NCBI RefSeq assembly: GCF_000189775.2
Contig: NC_015555.1
Location: 1,499,001 to 1,563,000, forward strand
Direction of reading: 5' to 3'
Length of the DNA stretch: 64,000 bases
Source: Thermoanaerobacterium xylanolyticum LX-11
GTDB lineage: Bacteria > Bacillota > Thermoanaerobacteria > Thermoanaerobacterales > Thermoanaerobacteraceae
The stretch's first letter is position 1, and every line of letters begins with the position of its first letter. The translations under genes and the position numbers were made by a program. Of the stretch, positions 56,047-64,000 are shown piece after piece. The notes under the pieces were generated by a model. The model did not search any database. It had not been told where the DNA came from and saw only the letters and a program-made list of their open reading frames with translations.

Positions 56047-58103
56047 TGTAACACCTCTGCCTTATTATTTTCTATTTCAGGATACTCTATCCTGCGATGA
56101 AATATTCCGTTTAAAGATGTCAAAAATGACTTTGACAAATCCTTTATGTCCTTTAAAGTTAAATTGCTTTCATTAAGCTGACCATCTTTTAATCTGTCAT
56201 CAATTATTTTGTTGACCATAGCTTCAATTTCATCATCTGTAGGATCGCGAAGGGACCTTACAGCAGCTTCAATAGAATCTGCCAACATTAAAATTGCAGA
56301 TTCTTTAGTCTGAGGTTTTGGACCCGGATACCTAAACGAGTCTTCCTCACATAAATCATCTGTCTTTAACGCTTTACTGTAAAAATATTTTACGAGAGAT
56401 GTACCATGGTGTTCTCGTATTAAATTTATTATATCTTCAGGTAACTTATACTTTTTAGCAAGCTCAACACCGTCTTTAACGTGAGATGTAATCACCAGTG
56501 AGCTTAGATCCGGCGATATTTTGTCATGCAAATTTTCATCCGTAAATTGATTTTCTTTGAAAAAATACGGTCTTTTTACTTTACCTATATCATGGTAATA
56601 TGCCCCAACTCGTGTCAATAGGCTGTTTGCACCAATTGCATCAGATCCTGCTTCAGCCAAATTAGCGACTATTATGCTATGATGATATGTACCAGGAGCA
56701 TCCATCATCAGCTTCTTCAACAAAGGATTATTTGGGTTTGAAAGCTCCAGCAATTTCAAAGGTGTTATAATGTCAAAACCAGATTCCCAAAATGGAAGTA
56801 ACCCTATGGCTAATATGACACTAAAAGCACCGCTAATTATTCCCCAAAGGCTGTTTTCTAAAACAGATAAAATATTATTACTATTAATAAGCCCTACTCC
56901 TAATATAGACAATGTATTAGCAGCACTTACATATATGCCAGCTTTGACAAAATCGATTCTCTGCTTTGAATTAGCCATCTTTATGGCTCCAATTGTCCCT
57001 CCAAATATGGACATTACAAAGAAAGCCTGATTAAAATTTAGCATCATGCCACTTATAATAGAAAAGAATGTATTAAGCGTTATGGCAATAAAAGGATCTA
57101 ATATGACCGAAACAGATAAGGCAATAAGCTCTGATGGAATAAGCAACGGATTTATGTTTTTTAATGCTATAACTATGAAATAATATATTACCCCCAAAAG
57201 ATAAAGTATTTGGATATACGCATACTTCTCCCTCACTTTTTTATTAAGCTTAATTATATAATAGCCAGCAATAAATAAAGACACGCCCAATAAGACGATG
57301 ATGCCAGATAGCATCGCAAAATCTACTCTGCTATTATTTTTAAGAAGTCCCAATGCTTGTAATACCTGGATTTGATCGTCTGTAACTACTTCACCGCTTA
57401 CAATGATATTTTGCCCCTTCTTATAGACGACAGGCTCTACCTTTGAGGCAGCTTCTTTTCTTGCCATCTCAGTCTCAGTTGCATTGTATATCATATTAGG
57501 AGATATGACAGAAGATAGTATTTTATACACTATCGGCTTTAGATCTTGATTTAGATCTGAGCTATCTACAATACTTTTTACACTGCTTAACGCGCCAGAT
57601 AAAGCATCATCTGTAATCTGACGTGACATCGTGGCTTTTTCAGTTGAAATAGCCAAAGATTCCACCGCAATTATTGTATTGTCTTCAGCAGAAAGCAAAA
57701 CTTTAAGAGATTGGTCATCAAGTTTAATTGGTAGTGTTTCTTTTAGTGTATTGAGCTTTTCGTCAATCTGTCCACTTGACTTTCTAACACTCCTAAGTTT
57801 ATTAAAAAAATCAGTAAGCTTAATGTAAGATTCTTGTGCAACATTTTCATCGTAATCGTATTTAGGATTTACACTGTTCATGGCTTCTTGAATCTTTTTT
57901 TGTGTTGCTAAATTGTCAACAATGTCCTTAGGTGCTTTAATATCTATCTGAGCAACATCTCCAGCTTTTATATCGATTTTAGGCGGCGTTATTGCTGTGT
58001 AAAACAGAAATATCGATACAATGATGTATATAATTGTAATATATATCAAATATGCCTTTTGACTTAAAAATATTTTTCTAATCGGCATGTCCTTTATATG
58101 CAT
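56043..58103 (-). CDS. pgpH: 7TM-HD phosphodiesterase PgpH (c-di-AMP hydrolase family)
   Basis: PgpH proteins degrade cyclic di-AMP. The plan is an N-terminal helix, an extracellular 7TMR-HDED domain (about 40-265), seven membrane helices (about 270-460) and a cytoplasmic HD domain with HHSIIVANLAEAG and GAYYHDIGKVKRP. GGGAGGA lies upstream of the ATG. Length 686 is typical. It is embedded between phoH and ybeY, a widespread Firmicute order. Confidence 0.94.
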   Translation of the reverse strand: MHIKDMPIRKIFLSQKAYLIYITIIYIIVSIFLFYTAITPPKIDIKAGDVAQIDIKAPKDIVDNLATQKKIQEAMNSVNPKYDYDENVAQESYIKLTDFFNKLRSVRKSSGQIDEKLNTLKETLPIKLDDQSLKVLLSAEDNTIIAVESLAISTEKATMSRQITDDALSGALSSVKSIVDSSDLNQDLKPIVYKILSSVISPNMIYNATETEMARKEAASKVEPVVYKKGQNIIVSGEVVTDDQIQVLQALGLLKNNSRVDFAMLSGIIVLLGVSLFIAGYYIIKLNKKVREKYAYIQILYLLGVIYYFIVIALKNINPLLIPSELIALSVSVILDPFIAITLNTFFSIISGMMLNFNQAFFVMSIFGGTIGAIKMANSKQRIDFVKAGIYVSAANTLSILGVGLINSNNILSVLENSLWGIISGAFSVILAIGLLPFWESGFDIITPLKLLELSNPNNPLLKKLMMDAPGTYHHSIIVANLAEAGSDAIGANSLLTRVGAYYHDIGKVKRPYFFKENQFTDENLHDKISPDLSSLVITSHVKDGVELAKKYKLPEDIINLIREHHGTSLVKYFYSKALKTDDLCEEDSFRYPGPKPQTKESAILMLADSIEAAVRSLRDPTDDEIEAMVNKIIDDRLKDGQLNESNLTLKDIKDLSKSFLTSLNGIFHRRIEYPEIENNKAEVLQ

Positions 58104-58108
58104 CTAAA

Positions 58109-59107
58109 TTAATCCTCCCAAGAAGAATTTTCTTCTTCCGCATCATCAGTTTTTTTAGACTTTTCAAATACTTCATAAGCTTTTACTATCTTAGCAACAA
58201 GGGGATGTCTTATAACATCCTGCTCTTTTAGTAAAACAAATTCTATACCCTCAATACCGTTTAAAATCTCAATGACATCTTTAAGTCCAGATCTTTTTCC
58301 TTTAGGCAAATCCACCTGTGTAACGTCGCCTGTTATAACCGCTTTAGAACCAAATCCAATCCTTGTTAAAAACATCTTCATTTGCTCTGGAGTAGTATTT
58401 TGAGCTTCATCAAGTATTATAAATGAATCGTCCAAAGTTCTGCCTCTCATATACGCTAATGGGGCAACTTCAATAAGCCCCTTTTCCATGTATTTTTGAA
58501 ATGTTTCAGCTCCAAGAATATCATATAATGCATCATACAACGGTCTTAAATATGGATCAACCTTCTCTTGCAAATCGCCTGGCAAAAAGCCCAGTCGCTC
58601 TCCTGCTTCAACTGCCGGCCTTGTCAAAATAATTCGCCCGACTTCTTTATTTTTCAAAGATGTTACAGCCATTGCCATAGCAAGATACGTTTTTCCTGTT
58701 CCTGCAGGTCCAATTCCAAAGACAATCTCATTACTTCTTATGGCGTTTACGTAGCGTTTCTGACCATAAGTTTTACATCTTATCTGCTTTCCTCTTGATG
58801 TAATGCATACAATGTCAGATAAGATAGATTTTAGCTTCTCTTCCTCTCCCATATTGACTAATCTCATGGCGTATAAAACGTTTTGAGCTGTTATAATCTC
58901 ACCACTATTGATTATATCTATAAGCTCACTAAACACCTTTTCTGCACCATCCACATTGGCTTCTTCACCGCTGATTTTAATCATATCATCTCTGACGACA
59001 ATTTTTACATCCATTCCTTCTTCAATCAATTTTATATTTTCATCAAACTTGCCAAATAAATTTGCAGCTTGTTCAATATTATTGATATCAATTGTTACTT
59101 CTTTCAA
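58109..59107 (-). CDS. phoH: PhoH-like ATPase
   Basis: PhoH proteins are predicted RNA-linked ATPases; a role near ybeY in RNA metabolism is proposed from their pairing. The P-loop GPAGTGKTYLAM (about 136-147) and Walker B FIILDEAQNTT are clear. The N-terminal 60 residues resemble a KH-like RNA-binding region. Length 332 fits. The start overlaps the end of yqfD by 20 bases. Confidence 0.93.
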   Translation of the reverse strand: MKEVTIDINNIEQAANLFGKFDENIKLIEEGMDVKIVVRDDMIKISGEEANVDGAEKVFSELIDIINSGEIITAQNVLYAMRLVNMGEEEKLKSILSDIVCITSRGKQIRCKTYGQKRYVNAIRSNEIVFGIGPAGTGKTYLAMAMAVTSLKNKEVGRIILTRPAVEAGERLGFLPGDLQEKVDPYLRPLYDALYDILGAETFQKYMEKGLIEVAPLAYMRGRTLDDSFIILDEAQNTTPEQMKMFLTRIGFGSKAVITGDVTQVDLPKGKRSGLKDVIEILNGIEGIEFVLLKEQDVIRHPLVAKIVKAYEVFEKSKKTDDAEEENSSWED

Positions 59108-60293
59108 TTTTTACCTCCGCATTATAATTGATGTTTTCTTGCGTTCCAATATCCTCTATCACTTCCACTATAACATCAGCCCGTAGGACGTTTGCATTTA
59201 TCATTGTCATCTTTTCTTGTCTATTGACTATTTTAGCATCTTTTCCAAAAGCAGATGAAATGTTTTTAAGAGCACTTTCCACAGCTAATTTTTCTGCTTC
59301 ATCTTTTGTCAACTTTACTTCAATCGGCACCGTCTCGTAATATGTCTCATTTATGATTTTTATTGGAGAAGCGGATGAAGTCAAATTTCTCACTTCTCTA
59401 TCATAATTTTTAAAATCGATTTTTCGCGACAAAAGAGTCAATGTGCTGCTTCCCATTGAAATTTTTGTCATAGTGACTTTTCTACCAGTCCTCTTGTACT
59501 TTTGCTGCACTAAATTAACATCTGCGTAGCCTTCATACCAGACTCTTGCCAATATTGTACCCATTGAATGTACAAATCGCGTGTTTGTATTGGGTCTTTC
59601 TATTATCCCAGATACTAAGACGTCTCCCATCTTTACTGTATCTCCAACTTTTTTTAAAGCATCACCTTCTAATACTGTCATTTTATATATTATACCATCT
59701 TTTTTAGCTATTATATTACATGGCACATTTTCATCTAATACAGCAGGTGGTGCAGTTTTCTTTACAACCTTAACTATTGCTTTTGTACCTTTTATGTCAA
59801 TACCAATCCATGCCACATCTTTTTCATCCACCAAAAATTCTTGTTGAATCTTATGAATATTTACTGACGACTTTAAAACACCAGCCTTAAGCCCCAATTT
59901 ATCAAGTTCTGAAATTATAGAAGCTTCACTTATATTTTGTCCACCATCTATCTCAATAGACCATATAAACATCGAAAAAATATATGCTAGTATCACACAC
60001 GCTATTGCACCTAAAACCAACATTCTTCTTCTCTTTAGATAAAAGACAATAAATGGCAACCCTCTTTTTTCGACGATGTAAACTCTGCAATTTGTCATTT
60101 TCGTATACGGCAGTAGAAGCTTGAACCCTTTTAAACTGATCTTTGCTACTATTGTGGTATGGTTCATCCTTTCTACATCCCATACATATATATTTTTAGA
60201 TATAACAATATTTAAAAATCTCTCTATCGACAAGCCTTCTATTTTTATAATAGCATACCCGTATAAAAAATTCCACAATTTTATGGCCAGCAA
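59088..60293 (-). CDS. yqfD: Sporulation protein YqfD
   Basis: YqfD is a forespore-expressed membrane protein needed for sporulation in Bacillus; its role overlaps the SpoIIIA-Q channel region. One membrane helix (about 88-111) separates an N-terminal cytoplasmic part from a large extracytoplasmic beta-rich domain (AWIGIDIKGTKAIVKVVKKT...KDGIIYKMTVLEGDALKKVGDTVKMGDVLVSG). The start is TTG with GGAGGT upstream. Length is 401. It is paired with yqfC, as in other spore formers. Confidence 0.92.
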   Translation of the reverse strand: MLAIKLWNFLYGYAIIKIEGLSIERFLNIVISKNIYVWDVERMNHTTIVAKISLKGFKLLLPYTKMTNCRVYIVEKRGLPFIVFYLKRRRMLVLGAIACVILAYIFSMFIWSIEIDGGQNISEASIISELDKLGLKAGVLKSSVNIHKIQQEFLVDEKDVAWIGIDIKGTKAIVKVVKKTAPPAVLDENVPCNIIAKKDGIIYKMTVLEGDALKKVGDTVKMGDVLVSGIIERPNTNTRFVHSMGTILARVWYEGYADVNLVQQKYKRTGRKVTMTKISMGSSTLTLLSRKIDFKNYDREVRNLTSSASPIKIINETYYETVPIEVKLTKDEAEKLAVESALKNISSAFGKDAKIVNRQEKMTMINANVLRADVIVEVIEDIGTQENINYNAEVKIERSNN

Positions 60294-60344
60294 GCAAATA
60301 CCTCCTTTTGCCTTTTAGATTGTGAACAAAGCAAATAAATTACC

Positions 60345-60617
60345 TTATACAATTATCTCTATGTTTAATATTTTACCAGTAATAACCAGTATCTCTGTCA
60401 TAACTGAATTTATAATCATATTTTTACCTGTTATTCTAATCATGCCTATCGTAGAATTGATTCTTATCCTTTCAGGAATATATTCTATTATGCCTCTATG
60501 ATTTTCTACAGTAATTTGCGTGTTGCCTATTACTGTTATCTTAGGAAGGTTTAATAAAACATCTTTAGGGAAATCCACTAAATTTAGAATTCCTTCTTTT
60601 ATGGTATTTGACTTCAT
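60345..60617 (-). CDS. yqfC: Sporulation protein YqfC
   Basis: This 90-residue YabP/YqfC-type protein (DFPKDVLLNLPKITVIGNTQITVENHRGIIEY...) is a small beta-rich sporulation protein of unknown mechanism. GGGAGGAGG precedes the ATG. It lies 51 bases before yqfD. Two terminators upstream separate this unit from yqeY. Confidence 0.9.
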   Translation of the reverse strand: MKSNTIKEGILNLVDFPKDVLLNLPKITVIGNTQITVENHRGIIEYIPERIRINSTIGMIRITGKNMIINSVMTEILVITGKILNIEIIV

Positions 60618-60689
60618 GATAAAGCCTCCTCCCGTTAAATCTTATGAATCTTCAAGTAAAAACATTCTTTTAAGGAATTTTAAAATAAA

Positions 60690-60719
60690 ATAAAAAAAGC
60701 ATGGATCTACTTTCCATGC
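60690..60719 (-). terminator. Second terminator after yqeY
   Basis: GCATGGA (60699-60705) pairs with TCCATGC (60713-60719); the minus strand continues with seven T residues. Confidence 0.85.
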
Positions 60720-60728
60720 AATAAAAGT

Positions 60729-60763
60729 AAAAAACTTGATACATCTAAGTACCAAGTTTTTTT
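60729..60763 (-). terminator. First terminator after yqeY
   Basis: AAAACTTGATAC pairs with GTACCAAGTTTT-type sequence (one mismatch) around TTAGAT; it overlaps the yqeY end. Confidence 0.75.
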
Positions 60764-60764
60764 A

Positions 60765-61208
60765 TCATTGTAAGTGCTGCGAAACTATCATTTTAACTTT
60801 ATTGCCATCAGCTTTACCTTTTACAAGAGGCATCACTTTACTCATAACCATTCCTATATCATTTTTGTTTGTAGCACCAGTCTCATCAATAACGCCTCTT
60901 ACGATTTCATCTATTTCATCATCAGTCAACTGCTGTGGCATATATTCCAGCATAATTTCTATTTCACGATTCGCTTTATCTACCAAATCTTGCCTGCCAC
61001 CTTTTTCGTATTCAGGCAAAACCTCTTTTCTTTGTTTTATTTCTCTTGAAATTACATTAATGACCCCTTCATCATCAAGGACTTTTCCTGTATCCTTTTC
61101 TACTTGCAATATCGAAGATCTAACCATACTTAGAATATTTTTTCTGAATACATCTTTTGATTTCATAGCATCAACCATATCTTTGTACAATCGATCCTTA
61201 AGGGCCAT
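60765..61208 (-). CDS. yqeY: GatB/YqeY family protein
   Basis: YqeY resembles the tRNA-binding tail domain of GatB, which suggests tRNA contact; its role is not established. MALKDRLYKDMVDAMKSKD, VINVISREIKQRKE, and the C-terminal IGMVMSKVMPLVKGKADGNKV are family features. I use ATG 61206-61208 (147 residues) with GGAAG upstream; an in-frame GTG lies two codons before. It follows rpsU by 12 bases, a very common pairing. Confidence 0.92.
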   Translation of the reverse strand: MALKDRLYKDMVDAMKSKDVFRKNILSMVRSSILQVEKDTGKVLDDEGVINVISREIKQRKEVLPEYEKGGRQDLVDKANREIEIMLEYMPQQLTDDEIDEIVRGVIDETGATNKNDIGMVMSKVMPLVKGKADGNKVKMIVSQHLQ

Positions 61209-61220
61209 AATCACACTTCC

Positions 61221-61406
61221 TTATTTCCCAAATTTGTACTTTCTTTTTCTTGCTGCTTCTGATTTCTTTTTGCGTTTTACGCTTGGGCTTTCATAATGTT
61301 CCCTTTTTCTTAATTCAGAAAGAACGCCACTTCTTGAGCATTGGCGCTTAAATCTTCTCAATGCATTATCAAGGGACTCATTTTCTCCAACTCGAACTTC
61401 TGACAC
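61221..61406 (-). CDS. rpsU: Ribosomal protein bS21
   Basis: bS21 is a small basic protein of the 30S platform near the anti-Shine-Dalgarno region. The start is GTG 61404-61406, giving [19 protein letters not shown], the exact family N-terminus, with GGAGGGAG upstream; the reading frame opens earlier but without support. The C-terminus is strongly basic ([18 protein letters not shown]). Length is 61. Confidence 0.96.
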   Translation of the reverse strand: MSEVRVGENESLDNALRRFKRQCSRSGVLSELRKREHYESPSVKRKKKSEAARKRKYKFGK

Positions 61407-61518
61407 TGTAATCTCCCTCCCTCCGGATAAACTGCCAAATGTAAGCTGCATTTATTGCTGCAAATATTATTGGGATATCTTAATATATTATAATCTAAAA
61501 ACCAATTTGTGTCAATGT

Positions 61519-61863
61519 TTACCCTGGAGGCCATGTCATAAATCTTCCGCCTAAAAGATGAAAATGTATATGGTGAACAGTTTGTCCGCCGTCGTCACCA
61601 CAATTAGACACTATCCTGTATCCTTTGCTATCAATCTCATACTGCTTAGCCAGCTTTTTTGCAATTACATAGACATGGCCTACAAGCTCTTTATTCCTTT
61701 CATCAATGTCCAATGGAGAATCAATATGAGCTTTTGGGACTATAAGCAAGTGAACTGGCGCTTGTGGATTAATATCGGGAAAGGCAACCACATAATCATC
61801 TTCATAAATTATTTTTGATTCAATCTCCCTATTTATGATCTTGCAAAAAATGCAATCGCTCAA
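61519..61863 (-). CDS. HIT family nucleotide-binding protein
   Basis: This HINT-like purine nucleotide phosphoramidase/hydrolase has the histidine triad in VHHIHFHLLGG near the C-terminus. The N-terminus CIFCKIINREIESKIIYEDD is typical of the PKCI/HINT group and includes a CxxC. I place the start at TTG 61861-61863 (114 residues), after GGAGGTGAGATGG. The 5' end overlaps the 3' end of mtaB by about 35 bases, implying coupled translation. Its physiological substrate is unknown. Confidence 0.9.
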   Translation of the reverse strand: MSDCIFCKIINREIESKIIYEDDYVVAFPDINPQAPVHLLIVPKAHIDSPLDIDERNKELVGHVYVIAKKLAKQYEIDSKGYRIVSNCGDDGGQTVHHIHFHLLGGRFMTWPPG

Positions 61864-63232
61864 CCATCTCACCTCCTTCAACTATATTTCCTATGGCAAA
61901 ATCTTTTTTTAAGTCTATCAATTTTACAGGTAGTATTTTATTCTTAATGTTTAAATCTGACTTTACTGCTACTCTTATATAATTGTCAGTAAGTCCTTCC
62001 ACATAATCATTTAACTCTTTAGTCCTCTGTTCAAATAGCACATTTAAAGTGCTACCTAAAAACTTTCTGTAAAATTTCAATTCGCATTCTTCTGAAAGCT
62101 TAATTAATATTTTACTTCTTTCTTCTTTGACAGAGTTTTTAATTTGATCAGGGTAGTCTGCCGCTTTTGTACCGGCTCGCCTTGAATACTTAAATACATG
62201 CATCTTGCTGAATTCTATATCCTTAGCAAATTCATAGGTTTCATTAAACTCTCTCTCCGTTTCTCCTGGAAACCCTACCATTACATCAGTGGTTATTGCC
62301 ACATCTTCGATGTACTTTCTAACTCTCTCAACAATTCTTTTGTATTCGCTTGTTGTGTACTTTCTGCCCATTCTTTTAAGGACACTGTCCGAACCGCTTT
62401 GCAATGATATATGGTAGTGTCTGCAAAATTTCGGCAAAAGAGAAACTTCTCTTACAAAATCTTCGGTTAAAAATGTAGGCTCAATTGAACTTAAGCGTAT
62501 TCTTTCGATGCCTTCGATTTCGTGTATCATCTTTATTATATCAAGCAAATCCACATTTTCCAAGTCTTTGCCATATGATGCAACGTGTATGCCTGTCAAC
62601 ACCACTTCTTTATAGCCATTATCCCTCAGCCTTTTAACTTCATCAAATATGTCATTGGGCTTTCTGCTTCTTATAGGCCCTCTGGCATACGGTATAATAC
62701 AATAAGTGCAGTATTGATTACATCCATCCTGTATCTTTAAATACGCCCGCGTATGACCTTCTTGAGCCGATATTTTAAGTTCTTCGAATTTTCTATCTTT
62801 AAATATATCTTCAACAGCATTCACCTTATTAGCATTTGCTGCTTTCTCTACTAATTTAACTATTTCTCCTTTGTTTTTAGTTCCTAAAACAACATTGACT
62901 TCAGGTATATTTAAGACTTCATTTGAAGCCACTTGCGAATAACAGCCAACCACAGCTACTACAGAATCTGGATTTATTTTTTTAGCCTTTCTTATTTCCT
63001 GTCTTGATTTCATATCACCTCGACCAGTCACAGTGCATGTATTTATGACATATACATCAGCATATTCATCAAACCCTACAACATCATATCCTAAACTCTT
63101 GAAAATCTCAGCCATAGCTTCCGTTTCATATTGATTTACTTTACAACCTAATGAGAAAAATGACACGGTTTTTTTGCGGCCATATATATCATAAAATTCG
63201 TCAGCGTCTAAAGCTATGTTTGCCTTTGCCAC
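61829..63232 (-). CDS. mtaB: tRNA t6A37 methylthiotransferase MtaB
   Basis: MtaB converts t6A37 to ms2t6A37 using two [4Fe-4S] clusters and SAM. The UPF0004 domain cysteines are in FSLGCKVNQYE, NTCTVTG and VGCYSQ; the radical SAM motif is GCNQYCTYCIIPYARG; a TRAM domain lies at the C-terminus. The start is GTG with GGGAGG upstream at long spacing, giving about 20 extra residues before the conserved region. With TcdA (9.5 kb) it is the second t6A37-modifying enzyme in the window. Confidence 0.94.
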   Translation of the reverse strand: MAKANIALDADEFYDIYGRKKTVSFFSLGCKVNQYETEAMAEIFKSLGYDVVGFDEYADVYVINTCTVTGRGDMKSRQEIRKAKKINPDSVVAVVGCYSQVASNEVLNIPEVNVVLGTKNKGEIVKLVEKAANANKVNAVEDIFKDRKFEELKISAQEGHTRAYLKIQDGCNQYCTYCIIPYARGPIRSRKPNDIFDEVKRLRDNGYKEVVLTGIHVASYGKDLENVDLLDIIKMIHEIEGIERIRLSSIEPTFLTEDFVREVSLLPKFCRHYHISLQSGSDSVLKRMGRKYTTSEYKRIVERVRKYIEDVAITTDVMVGFPGETEREFNETYEFAKDIEFSKMHVFKYSRRAGTKAADYPDQIKNSVKEERSKILIKLSEECELKFYRKFLGSTLNVLFEQRTKELNDYVEGLTDNYIRVAVKSDLNIKNKILPVKLIDLKKDFAIGNIVEGGEMVERLHFLQDHK

Positions 63233-63300
63233 TTCGTAATATTCCTCCCATATTGTTTGTTATAAAGCTCAAGATTTATTATAACATTTAACTAAATATA

Positions 63301-63335
63301 AAAAAATAAGCCTCGAAAATTATTTAAGAGGCAAA
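63301..63335 (-). terminator. Terminator of rsmE
   Basis: GCCTC (63310-63314) pairs with GAGGC (63328-63332), with AAAT/ATTT inside; the minus strand continues with TTATTTTTTT. Confidence 0.6.
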
Positions 63336-63346
63336 GTAAAAATCAT

Positions 63347-64000
63347 CTATCCTAGATCTCCTAATTCGTACAAAATTATAGAACCAGCCACAATACCAGC
63401 CGTTTCTGTTCTTAAAATCCTTGGACCCAATGTAACAATTACAGCACCATTTTTAGTCGCCGTGTCTACTTCACTATGCGAGAAGCCACCTTCAGGCCCG
63501 ATAAAAATGCAAATATTTTTTGCACCATTATTCTCTTTTAAAACGTCTTTTAACCTAACATTGGTCTCTCTTTCATACGGCATTACGCATAAATCAAACT
63601 CATTGATGTAATTTACAGCAATAGTAAAACTTATCGGCTCCAAAACTTCTGGCACTATCAATCTTCCAGATTGCTTTGATGCTTCTTGAGAAATTTTATT
63701 CCACCTGTTTATTTTGTTTCCTATGCTTTTTTCTTTAACCTTTATAATAGAAAATTCGGTTTCAACAGGCACAATTTTTTTTATTCCAATTTCTGTGCAT
63801 TTCTGAACAATCAAATCCATTTTGTCAGACTTCGGCAGTCCCTGAAATAAAGTCACATTTATAGAACTCTCTACAACTTGATGCAACTCATCGACTATCT
63901 TTAATAAAACAGATGTGCTTTCGATAGAAAGAATAGAAGCATTATACTGTTTTACTCCATTAGAAACCACCAAATCAGTTCCAATCCTTAGCCTTAATAC
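63347..64000 (-). CDS. rsmE: 16S rRNA m3U1498 methyltransferase RsmE (5' end beyond window)
   Basis: RsmE methylates N3 of U1498 in 16S rRNA. The SPOUT-type knot is at the C-terminus: ICIFIGPEGGFSHSEVD and TLGPRILRTETAGIVAGSI. The frame stays open to base 64000 (VLRLRIGTDL precedes the internal TTG at 63973), so the N-terminal PUA-like domain is cut off by the window edge. At least 217 residues are present here, of an expected 240-250. Confidence 0.94.
   Translation of the reverse strand, partial: VLRLRIGTDLVVSNGVKQYNASILSIESTSVLLKIVDELHQVVESSINVTLFQGLPKSDKMDLIVQKCTEIGIKKIVPVETEFSIIKVKEKSIGNKINRWNKISQEASKQSGRLIVPEVLEPISFTIAVNYINEFDLCVMPYERETNVRLKDVLKENNGAKNICIFIGPEGGFSHSEVDTATKNGAVIVTLGPRILRTETAGIVAGSIILYELGDLG

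Noticed and set aside
53900-58110. A new signalling island around era, dgkA-PAP2, ybeY and pgpH
   Set aside because: Apart from the fusion, this is the standard Firmicute phoH-pgpH-ybeY-dgkA-era-recO order.

Overview
The window is 64 kb of low-GC Firmicute chromosome, most likely a thermophilic clostridium of the Thermoanaerobacterium/Thermoanaerobacter type. That placement is an inference. It rests on the AT-rich sequence, sporulation and clostridial genes (yqfC, yqfD, yteA-like, DUF3189), T-box leaders, a DivIVA/YlmH/YggT/SepF division cluster, a type III glutamine synthetase, pyruvate phosphate dikinase with its PpsR partner, an ISLre2 element, and frequent TTG/GTG starts behind strong AGGAGG sites. 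Nearly all genes are on the minus strand. Both edges cut genes: yigZ at base 1 and rsmE at base 64000.

Layout. 1-2.7 kb: yigZ (partial), a Nudix protein, DUF3189, hflX. 2.7-4.7 kb: tRNA-Leu followed by a decayed insertion zone (repeats, an IS4-superfamily element sitting in an ISLre2 relic, and the 3' stub of a lost gene). 4.7-14.8 kb: the nifS/iscR-like - rarA - tcdA - 6S RNA - aspS - hisS block, an order resembling that of Bacillus, but with a cis-prenyltransferase-like gene, thioredoxin and a CsoR-type regulator between rarA and tcdA. A His T-box leader drives hisS-aspS. 13.9-20.3 kb: rluD-like, lspA, a mutarotase-fold protein, transketolase, tRNA-Trp, a DksA-like protein, DUF5665, a small membrane ORF and Bcp peroxiredoxin. 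20.4-27.2 kb: complete trpEGDCFBA operon behind a Trp T-box leader with two T-box/terminator modules. 27.3-29.1 kb: a complete ISLre2 with 8-bp target duplication, inserted just upstream of the trp promoter. 29.1-38.4 kb: thiamine-binding-type protein, mtnN, ileS with its Ile T-box, then the division cluster (TM1266-type regulator, divIVA, ylmH, yggT, sepF, yggS), a HlyD-like protein and a Gfo/Idh oxidoreductase.

38.5-44.1 kb: glnN behind a leader with a terminator-like hairpin, tRNA-Ala, tmRNA, smpB, rnr. 44.1-46.9 kb: an AT-rich accessory patch with a decayed relic, a secreted papain-like protease and a PepSY-like membrane protein. 46.9-64 kb: ppdK-ppsR, glyS, then DUF4342, recO, deoC, era, a DgkA-PAP2 fusion, ybeY, pgpH, phoH, yqfD, yqfC; and yqeY, rpsU, a HIT protein, mtaB, rsmE.

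Three aminoacyl-tRNA/amino acid units carry T-boxes, each with a near-consensus promoter. I see no CRISPR array, prophage or obvious defence system. The most interesting items are the two-module trp leader, the glnN leader hairpin, the divergent cis-prenyltransferase, the protease/PepSY pair, and the 23-kb segment bounded by inverted ISLre2 ends.
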